Positions 33,109 to 44,498 of a stretch of 64,000 nucleotides of DNA are shown in pieces. The stretch is from assembly GCA_019694155.1 (NCBI GenBank), contig JAIBCN010000019.1:1-64000 (forward strand), written 5' to 3'. The notes beneath the pieces were generated by a model. The model made no database searches. It was given only the letters and a program-made list of their open reading frames with translations, and had not been told where the DNA came from. The position numbers and the translations under genes were made by a program. Source of the DNA: Vicinamibacteria bacterium. GTDB lineage: Bacteria > Acidobacteriota > Vicinamibacteria > Fen-336 > JAGNNV01. Numbering within the stretch: position 1 is the first letter of the stretch; each line of letters opens with the position of its first letter.

Positions 33109-33629
33109 GGTGCCCCTCCCTCGTTGCCGCCCCGGCTTCACCGGCCCTCCTCCCCGGGCCTCTCCGAGCGGTGAGCACATCGCGCCGGAGCCACGAGGCG
33201 GCTTGCGTGATCTCAGGGAGGTCGAGGAGTCCCTCGAGCGAGGGACCGTTCATCCTCACGTCAGCGCAGCGAGGGATCGAGATCACTGCGAACTCCCTTC
33301 TCGACGTTCCGCGAGCGAACGGGAAACGCATCACTGGCCTCTGCACAAGTCGGGCCATGCGCGCCTCTTCCGGCAGGCACACTAACTCCTGTCTTTGTCG
33401 GGTTTGCCTCGGTGGCCGGACGAAAAAATGGCGTTCGCCATCCCGCGCAGGCGCAAAAATCGTTTTGAGCAACCATCGACTTGCGGCTTTCCAGAGGCCT
33501 CCCTCTCGCCCATTCGATAGATCTTGTGGAGCCCTCGCGCGCGAAGAACAGGTTCAGTCATGGACGTCGGCGGCCCTGAGGCCAGGTGCGGCCACCGCGC
33601 CGCGCGCAAGGCCTGGGGCGGCCTCCTTG
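33109..33629. other. 520-bp gap without a convincing gene
   Basis: This stretch is less GC-rich than its surroundings near 33415-33480. It holds a candidate sigma-54 promoter for the phosphoribosyltransferase (33343-33357) and two half-sites of the CGCAA/TTGCG motif (33452-33456 and 33481-33485). A frame from an ATG at 33358 on the minus strand runs into the phosphoribosyltransferase start but has weak third-position GC bias, so I do not annotate it. Confidence 0.5.
33343..33357 (-). promoter_or_regulatory. Candidate sigma-54 promoter of the phosphoribosyltransferase gene
   Basis: Minus strand TGGCCCG-ACTT-GTGC, two mismatches to TGGCACG-N4-TTGC with the key GG and GC in register. It would give a long (about 220 nt) leader, so it is the weakest of the five candidates. 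Confidence 0.35.
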
Positions 33630-34595
33630 TCAGGGAGCCATGGCCCGGCTCGCTCTCCGGGCTTCGTCGGGCTGCGCCCATGCGGGAGCGGGGCGGACGG
33701 TCAGCACCGGGCAGGTGGCGGCGCGAATCACGTGCTGCGTGTTGGAGCCCGACAGCAGGTGATCGATGACTCCCCGCCCCTGCGCCCCGATCACGATCAG
33801 ATCCGCGCTCTCGCCTTCGGCTGCCCGCAGGATTTCCTTGTGCGCGCAACCCGTGAGCACGCGCGTCTCGAAGTCCAGGTGAGGCGCGCCGGCCTCAACG
33901 ACCATGGCTCGCAGCCGTTCTTCGGCCTGGCGTTCGAGATCGGCGCGAAGGGCGTCGATGTCCAGAAGCGCCCGATGCGCGGCCGCGTTGCGATCGGGCA
34001 GGCTCTCGACCACGTGCAGGAGAGTGATGGACGCCCGGTGCCTCTCCGCGAACGCGATGGCGGTGCGGAGCGCCTCGGCGGCCATCGGGGAGAAATCGGT
34101 GGCGCACAGGATCCGCGTGACGAGACCGGGGGCCGCCCAGGTTCGCGCCGCCTCGTGCGCCACGGTCAGCACCGGACAACGCAGGCGTCTGACGAGCTTC
34201 TCGGTCACCGAGCCCAGAATGAGGTGCTCGAAGCCGCTTCGCCCGTGCGTGCCCATGACCACGAGATCCGCCTGAATCTCCGCGGCGGCCGCTTCGATCT
34301 CGCGCCAGGGGCTGCCTTCGCGGATCTCCGACTCGTGGTCCTGCCGGGCCTCCCGCAGGGGCGCGAGGAAGCGGTGCATCTCCTCCTCGACGCGCTGGCG
34401 GTCCGCCGCGGTGGGCAGCCACGGCGCGGCGCCATAGACGGACTCGACCGCCGGGATGCTGTCGAGCATGACGTGAACCACTTTGAGGCGGGAATGAAAC
34501 GCCCGGGCGACAGCGTGGGCGTGGCGAAGGGCCTGGCTCGAGAACACCGAGAAATCGATGGGACAGAGGATGCGTTCGATGGTTGCGCCCGTCAT
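33630..34595 (-). CDS. Tandem universal stress protein
   Basis: 321 residues made of two Usp domains (about 5-150 and 160-305). Each keeps the ATP-binding signature G-x2-G-x9-G-(S/T): GTHGRSGFEHLILGS and GAQGRGVIDHLLSGS. ATP-binding Usp proteins act in survival under energy shortage or low oxygen. ATG with GAGGAGGTG upstream. It is the third gene of a Usp-CBS-Usp operon (34 bp after the CBS gene) which I place under the sigma-54-type promoter at 36177-36191. It is a clear paralogue of the first gene of the operon. Confidence 0.92.
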   Translation of the reverse strand: MTGATIERILCPIDFSVFSSQALRHAHAVARAFHSRLKVVHVMLDSIPAVESVYGAAPWLPTAADRQRVEEEMHRFLAPLREARQDHESEIREGSPWREIEAAAAEIQADLVVMGTHGRSGFEHLILGSVTEKLVRRLRCPVLTVAHEAARTWAAPGLVTRILCATDFSPMAAEALRTAIAFAERHRASITLLHVVESLPDRNAAAHRALLDIDALRADLERQAEERLRAMVVEAGAPHLDFETRVLTGCAHKEILRAAEGESADLIVIGAQGRGVIDHLLSGSNTQHVIRAATCPVLTVRPAPAWAQPDEARRASRAMAP

Positions 34596-34629
34596 GGCCT
34601 TGGCACCTCCTCGGATTGATACGGCGGAT

Positions 34630-35151
34630 CTAGTCGTCGCGGGCCATCCAGCGAATGACGTCGGCGCGGCTCACCACACCGACGAGACGCCCGTCCTCGA
34701 CCACCGGAACCGGATTCACGCGCTCCTTGACCATCAGCGCGGCCAGAGCCTCGACCTCGTCCTCGGGCCCGACCGTCACCCCGCCCTCGGTCATCAGGTC
34801 CTTCGCGGTCGTGCCCGCGGCGTGCTGGATGCGCCTCTTGAAATGCGAGGGAGTTTCGAGAGGGATTCTCCCGTCGAGCAGAGGCAGAAAGTGCGGAGCC
34901 TCGATGCGGGTATTCAGGAGAATGAGATCGAGGTCGGTCACCATGCCGAGCACCGTCCGGTCGACATCGACGACCGGGATGCCGCTGATCGCCCTCTCGT
35001 GCATGAGCCGCGCGATGCGGCCCACCGAAGCAGCCGGAGAGACCGACACCACGTCCACGGTCATGATGTGCTTCACTCGCGTCACCAGAGGTTCGGGCCG
35101 CGGCCGGTCTCCGGTCGGCTGAGCGCTGACGGACAGATGCTTGGCAGTCAT
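34630..35151 (-). CDS. CBS-domain pair protein
   Basis: 173 residues consisting of two CBS domains (about 24-80 and 105-168): IMTVDVVSVSPAASVGRIA with VVDVDRTVLGMVTDLD, and LMTEGGVTVGPEDEVEALA with VVEDGRLVGVVSRADV. Such pairs bind adenine nucleotides (AMP, ATP, NAD) and report energy state. ATG preceded by GGGAG. It lies between the two universal stress protein genes, 12 bp after the first, which supports an energy-stress role for the operon. Stand-alone with no fused enzyme. Confidence 0.9.
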   Translation of the reverse strand: MTAKHLSVSAQPTGDRPRPEPLVTRVKHIMTVDVVSVSPAASVGRIARLMHERAISGIPVVDVDRTVLGMVTDLDLILLNTRIEAPHFLPLLDGRIPLETPSHFKRRIQHAAGTTAKDLMTEGGVTVGPEDEVEALAALMVKERVNPVPVVEDGRLVGVVSRADVIRWMARDD

Positions 35152-35163
35152 GGCGGTCTCCCT

Positions 35164-36150
35164 TCACGAACTCGCGGCGGCGGTGGCGGCAAGAGTGAGG
35201 CCCACCGGCTTCGCTTCGGGGCGGCGCCTCGCCTTGACCGGGCGGACGGTGAGAACCGGGCAGGTGGCCCCGCGAATCACATGCTGCGCGTTCGATCCGG
35301 ACAACATGTGCTCGATGACCCCGTGCCCCTGGGCGCCGACCACCACGAGATCCGCCCGCTCCTCGGCGGCGGCGCGCAGGATCTCCTTGTAGGCTCGTCC
35401 GAAGACCACGCGGGCCACTATCTTCACGCCGGTCTCCTCAGCCCCTTCCACCATCTTCCGCAGCCGTTCGCGAGCGGCGCTCTCGAGATCCTGGCGGAGC
35501 GGTCCCATGTAGGGGAGGGCGATGTAGGTGGGATCGCCGAAATCAGGAGTGCTCTCGATGACATTCAGCAGCGTCACCTGGGCCTCGCTCTCGCTGGCGA
35601 AATCCAGCGCCATCTGCAGGGCCTCGCCCGAAGTCTCCGAGAAGTCGGTGGCGCAGACGATCCGGTTGATGAGCCCCGGCGCCTCCCAGGTCCTCCCTTC
35701 TTCGTGGCAGACCGTCAGCACCGGACACGGCAGGCGCCGAATGAGCTTCTCGGCGACCGAGCCCAGAAAGAGGTGCTCCAGGCCCCCGCGACCGTGGGTT
35801 CCCATCACGACGAGGTCCGCGGGCATGTCTTCGGCGAGCGCGACAATCTGCCGCCACGGATCGCCCTCGTTGATCTCTGTCTGGTAGTCGAGACGGGCCT
35901 CGCGCACCGGAGCGAGGAAACGCTTCATCTCCTCCTCGACGCGCTGCCGGGTCTCCGCCGTCATCAGCCAGGGAGCGGCGAAGTAGTCGGATTCGCCCGA
36001 GGGAAAGACGTGGGGAATGACGTGCGCCACCTTGAGCCTCGCCCTGAAGCGCCGGGCCAGCGCCATGGCGTGCCGCAGGGCGTGGGCGGAGAAGGCCGAA
36101 AAGTCGGTTGGGAACAGGATCCGTTCGATGGGCGTCCGAGCAGTGGTCAT
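35164..36150 (-). CDS. Tandem universal stress protein
   Basis: 328 residues from the ATG at 36150, chosen because GAGGTGAGG lies just upstream and because the Usp fold (PIERILFPTDFS) begins right after it. Two Usp domains, both with ATP-binding motifs: GTHGRGGLEHLFLGS and GAQGHGVIEHMLSGS. First gene of the Usp-CBS-Usp operon. A sigma-54-type promoter TGGCATC-GCGA-TTGC ends 27 bp upstream of the start, and two activator-like dyads lie about 140 and 160 bp upstream of the predicted transcription start. Confidence 0.92.
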   Translation of the reverse strand: MTTARTPIERILFPTDFSAFSAHALRHAMALARRFRARLKVAHVIPHVFPSGESDYFAAPWLMTAETRQRVEEEMKRFLAPVREARLDYQTEINEGDPWRQIVALAEDMPADLVVMGTHGRGGLEHLFLGSVAEKLIRRLPCPVLTVCHEEGRTWEAPGLINRIVCATDFSETSGEALQMALDFASESEAQVTLLNVIESTPDFGDPTYIALPYMGPLRQDLESAARERLRKMVEGAEETGVKIVARVVFGRAYKEILRAAAEERADLVVVGAQGHGVIEHMLSGSNAQHVIRGATCPVLTVRPVKARRRPEAKPVGLTLAATAAASS

Positions 36151-36176
36151 GGGCCTCACCTCGCCGTGGAAACAGA

Positions 36177-36191
36177 GCAATCGCGATGCCA
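36177..36191 (-). promoter_or_regulatory. Sigma-54-type promoter of the Usp-CBS-Usp operon
   Basis: Minus strand TGGCATC-GCGA-TTGC matches the consensus TGGCACG-N4-TTGC at 9 of 11 defined bases, including the -24 GG and -12 GC. Predicted transcription start about 36165, 15 nt before the ATG at 36150, with the ribosome-binding site between. Confidence 0.65.
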
Positions 36192-36298
36192 CGCCGGCCA
36201 CAGGCCCGCCCGCTTCCTAAGTCATGTGCGGCGCTGCGCTTCGTGCTGCACGGGCTTCGCGAGGAACTCAGGGTCGGCAACCCTTGACTCCCCACCAG

Positions 36299-36331
36299 CG
36301 AAAACCTTGCTCGCGTGTCGCAACCCTTGCG
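36299..36331. promoter_or_regulatory. Two activator-type dyads between divergent sigma-54 promoters
   Basis: CGCAA-CCC-TTGCG at 36319-36331 is a perfect dyad. A weaker copy CGAAA-ACC-TTGCT at 36299-36311 lies exactly 20 bp away, two helical turns, so both would face the same side. They lie about 140-160 bp upstream of both the USP and the CYTH promoter starts, the normal range for NtrC-type enhancers. Confidence 0.55.
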
Positions 36332-36436
36332 GTGCTTCTGAGGAGCACCAGTTGTCGACAGGAGGGTGCGACCGGCCGCGGTACCCGATCAAGACAAACG
36401 GCTTGGATCGCGCCGGACGGGCCGCGAGCCGGCGTC

Positions 36437-36451
36437 TGGCACGACTGATGC
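36437..36451 (+). promoter_or_regulatory. Sigma-54-type promoter of the leader ORF/CYTH unit
   Basis: TGGCACG-ACTG-ATGC has a perfect -24 element and one mismatch in the -12 element, with GC kept. Predicted start about 36463, 52 nt before the leader ORF. Confidence 0.55.
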
Positions 36452-36514
36452 TCTCGTTCGGAGATCGAGGCGCGCCCCGCAAGCGCGTTCGGGAATAGTG
36501 CCGGAGGAGAGCCC

Positions 36515-36619
36515 ATGAGGCCCGTCGCGCAGGTCACCGCCGCGCCGAACCTGATCGCCGGCTGCGGCTTCTGGGCCTTCGCTGTCCGATGCATCGCGGC
36601 GTCCCGGAACGACCGATGA
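36515..36619 (+). CDS. 34-residue leader ORF coupled to the CYTH gene
   Basis: ATG at 36515 is preceded by GGAGGAG at 36503-36509 with ideal spacing. The frame encodes 34 residues starting MRPVAQVTAAPNLIAGCG and ends in a TGA that overlaps the ATG of the CYTH gene (ATGA at 36616-36619). About 30 of 33 third positions are G or C, as in real genes here. The CYTH gene itself has no clear ribosome-binding site, so its translation probably depends on this ORF. It has a short hydrophobic centre and resembles no family I know. Confidence 0.6.
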   Translation: MRPVAQVTAAPNLIAGCGFWAFAVRCIAASRNDR

Positions 36620-37092
36620 TGGCGACCGAGATCGAACGCAGGTTCCTGGTGAAACCGGGTCTCTGGGTTCCCAAGGGCCCGGGCGCGCATTTCCAGCAGG
36701 GGTACTTGAACTCGCAGAAGGAGAGGGTCGTCCGCGTCCGAATCGAAGGCAGCATCGCGAAGCTCACGATCAAGGGCCCGAGCCGGGGAGGGGCAAGAGC
36801 GGAATTCGAGTACGGAATACCGCTCGAAGATGCGGGAGTCATCCTGAACCAGCTCTGCGAACGGCCGCTCATCGACAAGCATCGTCATGTCGAGCATCAC
36901 CTGGGACGCGCCTGGGAGATCGATGTCTTCCACGGAGAGAACGAGGGCCTGGTCATCGCGGAGGTCGAACTGCCCTCGGTCGACACTCGACTCGAGCTGC
37001 CTCCCTGGGCGGGAGATGAGGTCTCGAACGATCCGCGGTACTTCAATTCCAATCTACTGAAAAGCCCCTACGCCACCTGGTCGCCACCGTAG
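36616..37092 (+). CDS. CYTH-domain (triphosphate tunnel) protein
   Basis: About 158 residues; start at the ATG at 36616 or the one at 36619. The family signature appears at once as EIERRFLV (E-x-E-x-K/R type), and the barrel residues include RVRIEGSIAKLTIK, RAEFEYGIP, DVFHGENEGLVIAEVEL. This is the short single-domain CYTH type related to CyaB/NeuTTM, which hydrolyses tripolyphosphate or nucleoside triphosphates, or in some cases makes cAMP. It is divergent from the universal stress operon with a shared enhancer region and is translated just after a 34-residue leader ORF. Confidence 0.87.
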   Translation: MMATEIERRFLVKPGLWVPKGPGAHFQQGYLNSQKERVVRVRIEGSIAKLTIKGPSRGGARAEFEYGIPLEDAGVILNQLCERPLIDKHRHVEHHLGRAWEIDVFHGENEGLVIAEVELPSVDTRLELPPWAGDEVSNDPRYFNSNLLKSPYATWSPP

Positions 37093-37199
37093 CTCATGCT
37101 GCATCCCTGGCCTGGTCCCGGCTCTTTCGATCGGCTCACGGCGCCCTGGAACGCCGGAGCCGAAGGAGGGCCTCCCCGCTTTTCCCGGTCTCGCCTGAA

Positions 37200-37331
37200 A
37201 TGAGAACCCACTGGCGCACAATCCTGCTGGTCGGAACCATTCTGAGCATCATCTGCGCCCGGGCCGTCGGCGCACCGATCGCGGATGGCTTGGATCTGGA
37301 CCTGCGACTCGTCAGCGCAGAGCGCGGCTAG
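37200..37331 (+). CDS. Possible 43-residue exported peptide
   Basis: ATG at 37200 opens a 43-residue frame, starting MRTHWRTILLVGTILSIICA, that reads like a signal peptide followed by a short acidic tail (cleavage possible after AVGA), with a TAG at 37329-37331. There is no strong ribosome-binding site and no homologue that I recognise. It lies in the otherwise empty 345-bp gap between the CYTH gene and the end of the nifJ operon, where I see nothing else. Confidence 0.35.
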   Translation: MRTHWRTILLVGTILSIICARAVGAPIADGLDLDLRLVSAERG

Positions 37332-37437
37332 CTGAAGAACTCATTCGGTCATTCCAGCGAGCGCGCAGCCCGATCGCTCGACCGCGCGACGCGGGCGTGT
37401 CCCCCATTCGCGATCCGCCAGGCGAGCTCGGCGACGG

Positions 37438-38429
37438 TCAGTGCGGGCGGAAGCTCTGGAGCATCTGGACGTAGTTGGCGCGCTCGTAGGCGGCGGGATC
37501 GGGACACCGCTTGAGGCTCATGTTCCCGCGCATGGGCTCGAGGGACTCCCACTCGAACTCCCCCATCCAGTCTTCCATCTGCTTTCGCATCGCCTTCAGG
37601 TGGTCCGGGCCGTGCTGCAGGAGAGCGGACACCACCTGCACGCCATGCGCCCCCGCCATGACCGCCTTGATCGCATCGCGGCCGCTGTGGACGCCGCCGC
37701 TCACCGCGAGCGAGCCCCGGGTCTGGCCGGACAACGCCCCCAGCCACCGCAGCCTCAAGGGGAGTTCGCGGGCGTCCGAGAGGTGAAGGCTCCGATTGAG
37801 GTCCAGCGTCTCCGGATCGATGTCCGGCTGGTAGAAGCGGTTGAAGAGCACGAGCCCCTTCGCCCCCGCCTCGTCGAGCTGGAGAGCGAACTGGGAGAGC
37901 GACGAATAGAAGGGCGAGAGTTTCACCGCCACGGGGATCTTCACGATGCGCACCACCTCGCGCACCACCTCCACGGCCTCGCGTTCCACCGCCTGGGAAC
38001 TGAGAGCCGGATCGAAGGCCACCCGGTACAGGTTCAACTCCAGGGCGTCGGCGCCCGCGTGCTCCATGAGCTGCGCGTACTCGAGCCAGCCGCCCGGGGT
38101 GGCGCCGTTGAGGGAGGCGATCACGGGGACGGAGACCGCCACCTTCACCCGCCGCAGATGCTCGAGGTACTCGTCCGGCCCGAACACGAACGACTGCGGC
38201 GTCGGGAAGAACGTCAGAGCCTCCGCGAACGACTGCTCGTGCGTCTCGGCTCGGAGCGCCGCCATCTGGTCGCGTTCGATCTGCTCCTCGAAGAGAGACC
38301 GCAGGGTGATGGCGGGGGCGCCCGCATCCTCGAGGCGCCGCACGGCGTCGATGGTATCGGACAGCGGCGAGGCCCCGGGAATGAGCGGGTGGGACAGGTC
38401 GAAGCCGAGGTACGGGGTGTTGAGGTTCG

Positions 38430-38433
<4 letters not shown>
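37438..38433 (-). CDS. Dihydroorotate-dehydrogenase-like flavoprotein (nifJ partner)
   Basis: 331 residues, TIM-barrel of the DHOD/PreA group: N-terminal YLGFDLSHPLIPGASPLSD, VKLSPFYSS as the FMN phosphate region, and SGGVHSGRDAIKAVMAGA near the end. The usual active-site Asn stretch is replaced by ELNLYRV. It has no Fe-S ferredoxin domain of its own. The GTG start overlaps the stop of nifJ by 4 nt, so the two are translationally coupled; pairing of a DHOD-like protein with PFOR is common from memory. It may pass electrons between the ferredoxin pool and a pyrimidine-like or other substrate; a pyrimidine-biosynthesis role is not supported, as no pyr gene is near. Confidence 0.85.
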
Positions 38434-42038
<3,605 letters not shown>

Positions 42039-42060
42039 CAGGACCTCCGCTGCTCTGTTT

Positions 42061-42075
42061 ACAAGTCGCGTGCCA
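42061..42075 (-). promoter_or_regulatory. Sigma-54-type promoter of nifJ
   Basis: Minus strand TGGCACG-CGAC-TTGT: the -24 element is perfect, and the -12 element differs from TTGC only in its last base, which is a base usually conserved. Predicted start about 42049, 11 nt before the ATG at 42038. Confidence 0.5.
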
Positions 42076-42127
42076 CGGGTCCGGCCGCTCGGGATGGGGG
42101 ATTTCAGCCAGTCAAGGCGGCAAGTAA

Positions 42128-42140
42128 CGCAAACATTGCG
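42128..42140. promoter_or_regulatory. Activator-type dyad upstream of nifJ
   Basis: CGCAA-ACA-TTGCG, a perfect dyad of the same form as at 36319, centred about 85 bp upstream of the predicted nifJ start. A half-site TTGCG follows at 42167-42171. Confidence 0.55.
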
Positions 42141-42263
42141 CATCTTCGAAGAGCGGGCGGCTGTTTTTGCGCCCCCGCGGGAATACGCGCACGACTTTCT
42201 CACTTCCCACCTCGGCCGGGCCAAGAAGGCTCAAGGGCATTCTTGGCTGGCCCGCCCGCGCCT

Positions 42264-42293
42264 GCGGGGTCGCGCTGCCTGGGCCGACCCCGC
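42264..42293. repeat. 9-bp inverted repeat in the nifJ upstream gap
   Basis: GCGGGGTCG (42264-42272) and CGACCCCGC (42285-42293) form a perfect 9-bp stem with a 12-nt loop, in the 511-bp gap between nifJ and the zinc-ribbon gene. Apart from the promoter and dyad noted for nifJ, I see no gene in this gap. Confidence 0.35.
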
Positions 42294-42549
42294 GTTGACG
42301 CAGGACAGGAACTCGCTCCGTGGGCGCCCGACGCAGGGGCTGCGGGACGCAGCGCGTCAGGCGCAGAGTCTGCATCAGCGCAGGAGCCGATAGGCAAGGC
42401 GCCGGGATGAATCCTCCGTGCTCGTAGCGCAGTCCCTTCAGAAGGTTGCCGGGCTCGAGGTCACACCCGTCCCGCCGCCCGCAGATCGGGGAATACTCCT
42501 TGCTCAGATAGAGGTCCGGACGATCCGATGCCGAGTTGAAAGGACCATT

Positions 42550-43080
42550 ATGAAGAGCCGGGGACTCAAAGTCGTGGACCGCGGCCGTCAGCGCGCGCTC
42601 GATCATCGAGGCGCGCGGGCCGACAAATCGCCGAAGGTCGCCGCCGAGCACATCTACAAGAGCGGCACGATCTGCGAGGGGTGCGGCGCCGTCTATTCGC
42701 TGAAGACCTGGCGGCGGTCGGGACGAAGAACCGCAGCCGCTCTGGATTCAGGCGCCTCCACCGGCCGTTGCCCCGCCTGCCTTCAGGTCGGCGAAGGGCG
42801 AGCCTATGGTCGCGTGATCCTCCGCGGCGCGTGGCTCAAGGAGCACGAGGACGAGGTGCGCCACCGCATCGCCAATGTTGAGGCCCGGGCCCGCCATACA
42901 CAGCCCGAACGCCGCGTGATCGAGATCGCGCGCGGCAAGGAGGGCCTCGAGATCATGAGCACATCTCAGAAACTCGCCCACCGGCTCGTGCGCGAAATCG
43001 AGAAGGCTTTCGGCGGCCGGTCGGCCTACCGCTGGTCGGACACCGACGGGTCCCTCACCGCCACCTGGGCCCACGAATAG
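42550..43080 (+). CDS. BCAM0308-family zinc-ribbon protein
   Basis: 176 residues from an ATG preceded by AAAGGA. Two Cys pairs, C42-x2-C45 in TICEGCGAVY and C74-x2-C77 in CPACLQ, form an NMD3-like zinc ribbon, followed by an alpha/beta domain with EGLEIMSTSQKLAHRLVREI near 135-155. I recognise it as the BCAM0308 type; from memory that Burkholderia gene lies in the low-oxygen-activated (lxa) locus with several universal stress proteins, which fits the neighbours here. The biochemical role is unknown; binding to nucleic acid or ribosomes is a guess from the ribbon. It converges on the NtrC-type regulator gene. Confidence 0.75.
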   Translation: MKSRGLKVVDRGRQRALDHRGARADKSPKVAAEHIYKSGTICEGCGAVYSLKTWRRSGRRTAAALDSGASTGRCPACLQVGEGRAYGRVILRGAWLKEHEDEVRHRIANVEARARHTQPERRVIEIARGKEGLEIMSTSQKLAHRLVREIEKAFGGRSAYRWSDTDGSLTATWAHE

Positions 43081-43094
43081 TCGGGCGCCTCCCG

Positions 43095-44498
43095 TCAGGA
43101 GGCGGTCGAGTGCAGCCGCGGCATGGGCGACCGCGCGTCCGCGTGGTAGTCCTTGAGCTTGTACTGGATCTTCCGGGGAGAGATGCCCAGGATCTTGGCG
43201 GCTCGCGATGTGCTGCCGCCCACCGATTCAACCGTGCGCAGAATCGCCTCCCGCTCGATCATGGCGAGGCTGCTGCCGGGGATCGTGATGCCGGAAGGCG
43301 CGGCATGTTCGGCGGGCTCGAGGGCGCCGCGCAGAGTCGGGAAATGGGTGACATTCAGGACCGGCTGCTCGGTCAGCACCACCGCGCGCTCGATGGCGTT
43401 CTCGAGCTGGCGCACGTTGCCCGGCCAGGGATGGCGCAGCAATAGCGACATGGCCTCATCGGAGAAGCTGCGGACGTCCTTGGCGTTTTGGGCCGCGTAC
43501 TTCTTGAGGAAGTGCTGGGCGAGGACGGGGAGATCCGCGGGCCGATCGCGGAGAGGAGGAATGCGGATCTCCACCACGTTGAGCCGGTAGTAGAGGTCTT
43601 CACGGAAGGAGCCGTCGGCGATCTTCTTGGTGAGATCGCGGTGGGTGGCGGAGACGATGCGGACATCGACCTTGAATGTCTTGTTGCCGCCCACTCGTTC
43701 GAACTCGCGCTCCTCGAGGAACCGGAGGAGCTTCACCTGAACGGTGAGCGAGATGTCACCGATCTCATCCAGGAAGAGGGTGCCGCCGTCCGCGGCTTCG
43801 AAGCGTCCCGGCCGGGTGGCGATGGCGCCCGTAAAGGACCCCTTCTCGTGCCCGAACAGTTCGCTTTCCAACAGGGTTTCCGGAAGGGCCGCGCAGGCCA
43901 CCTTGATGAACGGACGATTTCGGCGCGGGCTCGCCTGGTGCAGGGCCTGGGCGAACAGTTCCTTGCCCGTGCCGCTCTCTCCGAGGAGCAGCACGGAAGC
44001 GCTCGAGCCGGCGACCTGGCGGATCGCCTTGAAGGCGTGGAGCATGTCCGGGCTCTCACCGAGAATGTTCTCGAAGCGGTACTTGTCGGCCACCCTCTCG
44101 CGGAGGAGACGCGTCTCCTCGAGAAGGTGCTTCTTCTCGATGGCCCGCTCCACCACCACCTCGAGTTCCTCGAGATCGAGAGGCTTCGCGAGGTAGTCCT
44201 CGGCTCCCGTCTTCATGGCCCGGACCGCGTTCTTCACGGTCCCGAAGGCGGTCATGAGGATGACCAGAGTCTGCGGGCGGGCCTGCTTGATGTGCTTGAG
44301 AAGCTCGAGCCCGTCCATCCCCGGCATGCGGAGATCCGTGAGCACGATGTCCGCGTCCATCTGCTCGATGAGCCCGAGCCCCGTCTTCGCATCGTTGGCG
44401 CAGGCGACGTCGTACCCGTCCTCCTTGAGCAGGGTTTCGAGCGCGGTCGCGGCATTCACTTCATCGTCGATGACGACGATCCGGGCCTTCGTGCTCAC
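43095..44498 (-). CDS. NtrC-type sigma-54-dependent response regulator
   Basis: 467 residues. Receiver domain (1-120) with Asp55 and Lys105. AAA+ domain (about 142-375) with Walker A GESGTGKE (173-180), the sigma-54 contact loop as GSFTGA (220-225, Ser instead of the usual Ala), Walker B TLFLDEI (240-246) and an R-finger region RLNVVEIRIPPLRDR. C-terminal Fis-type helix-turn-helix ending SRAAKILGISPRKIQYKL. It therefore activates sigma-54 promoters from a distance. Its GTG start overlaps the stop of the kinase gene by 4 nt (GTGA). I propose that it binds the CGCAA-N3-TTGCG dyads found in this region. Confidence 0.95.
   Translation of the reverse strand: MSTKARIVVIDDEVNAATALETLLKEDGYDVACANDAKTGLGLIEQMDADIVLTDLRMPGMDGLELLKHIKQARPQTLVILMTAFGTVKNAVRAMKTGAEDYLAKPLDLEELEVVVERAIEKKHLLEETRLLRERVADKYRFENILGESPDMLHAFKAIRQVAGSSASVLLLGESGTGKELFAQALHQASPRRNRPFIKVACAALPETLLESELFGHEKGSFTGAIATRPGRFEAADGGTLFLDEIGDISLTVQVKLLRFLEEREFERVGGNKTFKVDVRIVSATHRDLTKKIADGSFREDLYYRLNVVEIRIPPLRDRPADLPVLAQHFLKKYAAQNAKDVRSFSDEAMSLLLRHPWPGNVRQLENAIERAVVLTEQPVLNVTHFPTLRGALEPAEHAAPSGITIPGSSLAMIEREAILRTVESVGGSTSRAAKILGISPRKIQYKLKDYHADARSPMPRLHSTAS

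Noticed and set aside
33089-33358. Small minus-strand frame from an ATG at 33358
   Set aside because: Third-position GC is low compared with true genes here, there is no ribosome-binding site, and its start would lie on the -24 box of the candidate sigma-54 promoter.
33473-33485. CCATC-GAC-TTGCG as a further regulon dyad
   Set aside because: Only one half-site fits CGCAA-N3-TTGCG; kept as a half-site remark only.
42516-42530. Weak sigma-54-like box CGGACGA-TCCG-ATGC before the BCAM0308-type gene
   Set aside because: Only the -24 GG and -12 GC match, and the transcription start would fall about 8 nt before the ATG, within the ribosome-binding site.
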